DNA of 64,000 nucleotides from CAYUNE01 sp964446115 (GTDB taxonomy: Bacteria > Desulfobacterota > Desulfobulbia > Desulfobulbales > Desulfobulbaceae), in contig CAYUNE010000043.1 in NCBI GenBank assembly GCA_964446115.1, forward strand, positions 79,739 through 143,738. The letters are read 5' to 3'. Made by a program: the position numbers and the translations under genes. This document shows, in pieces, positions 60,643 through 64,000 of the stretch. Under the pieces are notes generated by a model. The model searched no databases. It saw only the letters and a list, made by a program, of their open reading frames with translations, and had not been told where the DNA came from. How positions within the stretch are numbered: position 1 is the stretch's first letter; each line of letters opens with the position of its first letter.

Positions 60643-61080
60643 ATGAACATTTCTCCGGCATTTTGCTGGTTTCTGGTGGGTGTACTCTTTTTTGTGGTGG
60701 AACTTGCCCTGCCCGGTTTCATCATTTTTTTCTTCGGCATCGGTGCCTGGGCAACGGCGCTGGCCGCCTATTTCCTGGAAATCTCCGTCAAGGTCCAGCT
60801 ACTGGTTTTTCTGGCAGTTTCCCTGCTGACGCTGCTGCTGCTGCGGAAACTGCTCAACACCATTTTCACCGGCGGCAGAGCCGAACAGAACGGGACGGTG
60901 GATGAAGCGACCATCGGCGGCACCGCCGTGGTTGCGGAACCCATTGTTCCTCCGGCCGAAGGAAGAGTTAAATACGGGGGATCATTCTGGCGGGCGGTGA
61001 GCGATGAGAAAATCGACGGCGGCACAGTGGTTGAGATCACCGCCCAGGAGGGATTGATTCTGCGGGTCAGACCGATGTAG
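60643..61080 (+). CDS. NfeD-family membrane protein
   Basis: A 145-residue short-form NfeD: ATG at 60643 with GAAGGGA upstream, membrane helices FLVGVLFFVVELALPGFIIFFFGIGAWATAL and VQLLVFLAVSLLTLLLLRKLL, then an OB-fold C-terminal domain (IGGTAVVAEPIVPPAEGRVKYGGSFWRAV, TVVEITAQEGLILRVRPM). NfeD proteins partner SPFH scaffolds, but the adjacent genes here are not SPFH. The SPFH gene at the window start might be its partner. It follows the HD-GYP gene by 111 bases. Confidence 0.88.
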   Translation: MNISPAFCWFLVGVLFFVVELALPGFIIFFFGIGAWATALAAYFLEISVKVQLLVFLAVSLLTLLLLRKLLNTIFTGGRAEQNGTVDEATIGGTAVVAEPIVPPAEGRVKYGGSFWRAVSDEKIDGGTVVEITAQEGLILRVRPM

Positions 61081-61088
61081 GAAAACGC

Positions 61089-61121
61089 CGGTCCCGGCCG
61101 TAGCATCGCCGTCCGGGACCG
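61089..61121. terminator. GC hairpin between convergent genes
   Basis: CGGTCCCGG (61089-61097) pairs with CCGGGACCG (61113-61121) around a 15-base loop, between the nfeD gene and the convergent gene at 61134. It has no T-run, so it is a weak terminator candidate at best. Confidence 0.4.
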
Positions 61122-61133
61122 AGCGCAGGGTAT

Positions 61134-61613
61134 TCATGCCACATTGAGGATGGAACTCACCTCCCCGATCATCGCCTCTTCCTCCTTGCTGACCCGCTCG
61201 CCGCCAAAACCAAAGAAGCCGCCTTCCTTGGCCGCCTCGGCGGTGCGTTTGGAGATATCCACCAGCCAGGCCTTGAACTCCTCGCCCACGGCACCGGCAT
61301 CCTTGCTGTCGATGATCTCCGAGGCACTGCGCAGCTGCCCCAGGGCATACTCCTTCACCTCATCCATACTTTTCAGCCCACCGGGCTTTTGCGGTTTGGT
61401 GCCGCGCTGCCTGACATCCTCGACCAGTGCCTGGATAAGGGGATTTTCCGACTTCTCCTTCACCAGTTCGGCAAGGGACATGCCCACGGCAAACATCTCC
61501 TTCATAACGCCGATGGGTCCCGATGGGCTGGCCGCAGTCACAGCCAGGCCCGCCATGGATGGTGCCGTAAACAGAACCTGCCATTCCTCTTGGGTAAAAT
61601 CTTCCTTTTTCAT
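61134..61613 (-). CDS. Conserved-looking cytoplasmic protein, unknown
   Basis: A 159-residue protein from the ATG at 61613, with AGGAGACG upstream. It starts MKKEDFTQEEWQVLFTAPSMAGLAVTAASPSGPIGVMKEMF and is mostly helical and charged (LVKEKSENPLIQALVEDVRQRG, EVKEYALGQLRSASEIIDSKDAG), with a small Gly/Phe patch FFGFGGERVSKEEEAMI near the end. No membrane helix, signal or enzyme motif. The codon pattern and RBS support a real gene. I do not recognise its family. Confidence 0.6.
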   Translation of the reverse strand: MKKEDFTQEEWQVLFTAPSMAGLAVTAASPSGPIGVMKEMFAVGMSLAELVKEKSENPLIQALVEDVRQRGTKPQKPGGLKSMDEVKEYALGQLRSASEIIDSKDAGAVGEEFKAWLVDISKRTAEAAKEGGFFGFGGERVSKEEEAMIGEVSSILNVA

Positions 61614-61760
61614 CCTGTTCGTCTCCTGTCCGGTTGTGATCTGATCGGCTACGGTTTTCTGCATCGCAGGCTACGACGGAAATCCGTAACCCGTTTCCCT
61701 TGCTCAATATATACCTGCTCTTTTCCCGGAAAGTCACCAATCCCCCTTTCCGTCTATTGG

Positions 61761-61835
61761 CCCGCGGCACCTGTGATCAATCGCCGCTTGGAAGTTCGAT
61801 TTACCGCGGGGTTACATACCATGTGACCGGTTACG
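61761..61835. repeat. Dispersed structured repeat, right-half copy D
   Basis: Carries only the right module of the family: GGCACCTGTGATCAAT, GCTTGGAA, TTACCGCGGGGTTACATACC and TGTGACCGGTTACG. CCCGCGG (61761-61767) and CCGCGGG (61804-61810) pair within it. It lies in the 247-base gap between two minus-strand genes, which is otherwise featureless. Confidence 0.6.
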
Positions 61836-61860
61836 TAAAAGCAGCGGCGATCACGCCGTA

Positions 61861-62193
61861 TCAGGCGCTGATTTTTTCCTCGGACAGCATGCGATCGGCA
61901 AAGTCAAAGACAAACTCACGCTGGGCATTGGTGGCGTAGGCGATACAGGAACAGTGCAGATTGCTCTGGCTGCGAACAAGGAGTTCAAACCTGATCGCCT
62001 TTTCCTCCAGAACCACGGCAAAGTAGAACGGTCCGCATTTTTCATGTCCCTGTTGAGCCGGTCCCAGCAGGTCCGGCGGCACGGTCAGCCAGAATACGCC
62101 GTCCAGGGGGCCGGGCTGCAGGGTTCTCTTGAGATAGCTGTCGAGATTGTCACGTTCGAGAAAAGATATTTCATCAATGAGAAGCTGTCTCAT
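61861..62193 (-). CDS. Small conserved-looking protein, unknown
   Basis: A 110-residue soluble protein starting MRQLLIDEISFLERDNLDSYLKRTLQPGPLDGVFWLTVPPDLL, with a mixed alpha/beta pattern, two Cys residues in LHCSCIAYAT, and an amphipathic C-terminal helix. It lies 29 bases downstream of the aminopeptidase gene on the same strand, probably in one transcript. I cannot name its family or function. Confidence 0.6.
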   Translation of the reverse strand: MRQLLIDEISFLERDNLDSYLKRTLQPGPLDGVFWLTVPPDLLGPAQQGHEKCGPFYFAVVLEEKAIRFELLVRSQSNLHCSCIAYATNAQREFVFDFADRMLSEEKISA

Positions 62194-62222
62194 AATATAC
62201 CGTTATCACAAATATTATTTAT

Positions 62223-63344
62223 TTACTCCAGATCCAGAAAGGTGGTGTCTTCGTTGAGTTGCTCACAGCCGTTTTCCCGTACCACCACCATATTTTCCAG
62301 CCTGATACCACCCCAGCCCGGCAGATAGATACCCGGCTCCACGGTGACCACCATGCCGGGTCTCAATTTCCGGCGGCTGCGGGAGGAAAGACGCGGTTCC
62401 TCATGAATGGCCAACCCCACTCCATGCCCCAGAGCATGGCCAAAATAGACTCCATGGCCGCTGTCGCGGATAACCTGCCGGGCGGCCCGGTCCACCTCTC
62501 GGCAGGTCACTCCGGCCCGGATTGCCGCCATACCGGCAAGCTGGGCACGACGCACCAGCCGATGTCTCTCGACATACAACTCTTCCGGTTCTCCAAGGAC
62601 GAAAGTACGCGTCATATCGGAACAGTATCCCTTGTGCACCAGCCCCATATCAATGAGGACGATATCATCATGGGCCAGCAATCTCTCCCCGGGTACGGCA
62701 TGGGGCCTGGCCCCGTTTTCCCCAAAGGCGACAATGGTTTCGAAGGCAGGCCGTTCAGCTCCCATCTCGCGCATGGTCGATTCGATACAAAGGGCAATGT
62801 CCCGTTCACTCATGCCGGCCTGCAGGGTGGCATGAACCCGCTGGAACACTCTTTCGTTCAGCCGTACCGAGGATCTGAGCAGTTCGATTTCCAACTCATC
62901 CTTGACCATGCGCATCCGCTCGACCATGTGCCGCAGGGCAACAAGATCGACACCGACCGCTTGCAGCTGCTTCTGCAGGCGGCCAACGGTGGAATAGAGG
63001 ATGTAATCACTCTCGAAACCGAGGCGACGCACCCCGAGAGCCGGCAAAAGCGAAGCAAGCAATCTCGCAAGACCGCGGGGATAGAGCTCCACCCGGAAAC
63101 CGGCGGCCTCCTCCTCGGCCTGGAGCTGAAATCGGGAATCGGTGAGCAGATAGGGGCTGCCGCGTCCGGGCACCAGCAAATATCCCGCGCTCTCCTGGAT
63201 CCCGTGATTCCGGGCTGTATAGCCGCTCAGATAGTAACGGTTTTCCGGCTGGGAGACAAGAATCGCATCCAGTCCCCGCGCCCTGAGGCGCCTTACAAGC
63301 AGCTGCAGCCGCCTTCTGTGAATATCGACATGGGACATGGACAA
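62223..63344 (-). CDS. Xaa-Pro aminopeptidase, M24 family
   Basis: A 373-residue protein with an N-terminal creatinase-type domain (RLRARGLDAILVSQPENRYYLSGY) and a C-terminal pita-bread domain. Metal ligands of M24 peptidases are visible: LIDMGLVHKGYCSDMTRTF (two Asp), GHALGHGVGLAIHEEPRL (His), VTVEPGIYLPGWGGIRLENM (two Glu). It should remove N-terminal residues preceding proline in the cytoplasm. Start at 63344 or at the in-frame ATG at 63338. Confidence 0.92.
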   Translation of the reverse strand: MSMSHVDIHRRRLQLLVRRLRARGLDAILVSQPENRYYLSGYTARNHGIQESAGYLLVPGRGSPYLLTDSRFQLQAEEEAAGFRVELYPRGLARLLASLLPALGVRRLGFESDYILYSTVGRLQKQLQAVGVDLVALRHMVERMRMVKDELEIELLRSSVRLNERVFQRVHATLQAGMSERDIALCIESTMREMGAERPAFETIVAFGENGARPHAVPGERLLAHDDIVLIDMGLVHKGYCSDMTRTFVLGEPEELYVERHRLVRRAQLAGMAAIRAGVTCREVDRAARQVIRDSGHGVYFGHALGHGVGLAIHEEPRLSSRSRRKLRPGMVVTVEPGIYLPGWGGIRLENMVVVRENGCEQLNEDTTFLDLE

Positions 63345-63506
63345 GAGGTATAGGATTCATGAAAAGAGATCAACAATCGCCACTCTACCCTACTTGTGCA
63401 AAAATACAAGAAAGACGAAAAACAGGGCATGATGCAGGAACTGCCTACCGGCAGGATTCGCCTGATTGCCTGGGGAAAAATGGCGACACAGCCGGTTCCT
63501 GTTGAC

Positions 63507-63527
63507 GCATGACGTAATACGTCATGC
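63507..63527. promoter_or_regulatory. Perfect palindrome at the higBA promoter, likely HigA operator
   Basis: GCATGACGTA, one central A, then TACGTCATGC: a perfect inverted repeat ending 9 bases before the toxin ATG and overlapping a TTGACG -35-like hexamer (63502-63507). HigA antitoxins bind such palindromes to repress their own operon. Confidence 0.7.
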
Positions 63528-63536
63528 CATAGGGAT

Positions 63537-63821
63537 ATGATCAGGGCCTTCAAGTACAAAGACACGGAAAAGCTTTTTAACGATATCAGCATAAAAAAAT
63601 TCAGTGCCATTTCCAGGGCGGCGAGGATCAAGCTGGAGATGCTGAACGCCGCCGTTTCTCTGCAAAGCTTGCGGGTGCCGCCCGGTAACAGGCTTGAACT
63701 GCTGCGAGGGGACAGAAAAGGACAACACAGCATCAGAATTAAGGATCAATGGCGCATCTGCTTCACCTGGAACAAAACTGATGCCTATGACGTGGAAATT
63801 GTAGATTTTCACAAGGGGTAA
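63537..63821 (+). CDS. higB: HigB-type toxin (RelE superfamily)
   Basis: A 94-residue protein: MIRAFKYKDTEKLFND, then LRVPPGNRLELLRGDRKGQHSIRIKDQWRICFTW and AYDVEIVDFHKG, the classic HigB/GraT ribosome-dependent mRNA endonuclease pattern. Toxin-first order with the antitoxin 6 bases downstream is typical of the higBA arrangement. An operator-like palindrome lies immediately upstream. Confidence 0.93.
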   Translation: MIRAFKYKDTEKLFNDISIKKFSAISRAARIKLEMLNAAVSLQSLRVPPGNRLELLRGDRKGQHSIRIKDQWRICFTWNKTDAYDVEIVDFHKG

Positions 63822-63827
63822 AAGATT

Positions 63828-64000
63828 ATGGCTACGCAATTAACTCCGATCACTCCCGGCGATGTCCTGCTGGAAGAATTTCTTCAACCGATGAAGATTA
63901 CCCAGAATCAACTGGCAAAAGACATTCATGTTCCTGCCAACAGGATCAGTCAGATCATACATGGCAAACGGGAAATAACCGCAGATACCGCATTACGCCT
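63828..64000 (+). CDS. higA: HigA-type antitoxin, 3' partial
   Basis: The ATG at 63828 starts MATQLTPITPGDVLLEEFLQ, then a helix-turn-helix (ITQNQLAKDIHVPANRISQIIHGKREITADTALR), as in HigA/VapI-type XRE antitoxins. The window ends inside the HTH domain. It would neutralise HigB and repress the operon through the upstream palindrome. Confidence 0.93.
   Translation, partial: MATQLTPITPGDVLLEEFLQPMKITQNQLAKDIHVPANRISQIIHGKREITADTALR

Overview
The window reads as chromosomal DNA of a sulfate-reducing (or sulfur-disproportionating) member of the Desulfobacterota, most likely the Desulfobulbales. The strongest evidence is a complete rsbRD-dsrMKJOP operon for the membrane complex that supports dissimilatory sulfite reduction. 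Selenium metabolism (a selenocysteine-containing SelD and YedF), a mitochondrial-EFG1-like elongation factor G, and Desulfobacterota-style housekeeping genes agree with this. Base composition is fairly even and GC-rich, and almost all of the DNA is coding. The assignment is inferred from gene content; no rRNA is present.

Layout. 1-5.7 kb: an SPFH protein (cut by the window edge), an M20 peptidase, selD with an in-frame UGA, purF, a small ferredoxin and a membrane methyltransferase. 5.7-11.7 kb: dsrPOJKM and an RsbRD-N protein, all on the minus strand, bounded by a bidirectional terminator and by a promoter region with two abutting palindromes. 11.7-22 kb (minus strand): Tsp/Prc protease, YedF, a beta-lactamase-fold hydrolase, an HDOD protein, a small RHH-like protein coupled to a eukaryotic-type HisA, a P-loop ATPase, EF-G, tRNA-Phe and an acidic zinc-ribbon protein. 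22-37 kb (plus strand): a self-contained type I secretion locus with two ABC half-transporters whose ATPase motifs are unusually degenerate, an HlyD adaptor, a receiver-HATPase regulator, a 54-residue small ORF, a 1915-residue RTX/VCBS adhesin-like substrate and a TolC-like outer membrane protein.

37-48 kb (minus strand): a chemoreceptor ending in a PilZ domain, an amidohydrolase, an RlmKL rRNA methyltransferase fused in frame to an arsenate reductase, a coiled-coil/HhH membrane protein, a BON-OmpA protein, and argB-argD. 48-57 kb: recC-recB-recD. 57-61 kb (plus strand): a HEAT-like protein overlapping an HD-GYP phosphodiesterase, then NfeD. 61-64 kb: two uncharacterised proteins, a creatinase/aminopeptidase-P family peptidase, and a HigB-HigA toxin-antitoxin pair cut by the window end.

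Running through the intergenic regions is a dispersed repeat family of roughly 60-170 bp. At least six copies or fragments carry nested inverted repeats. The stem sequences differ completely between copies while pairing is kept, which points to a conserved fold. This family, the RlmKL-ArsC fusion and the degenerate ABC pair are the least conventional items I can see. No CRISPR array, prophage or insertion sequence was found.
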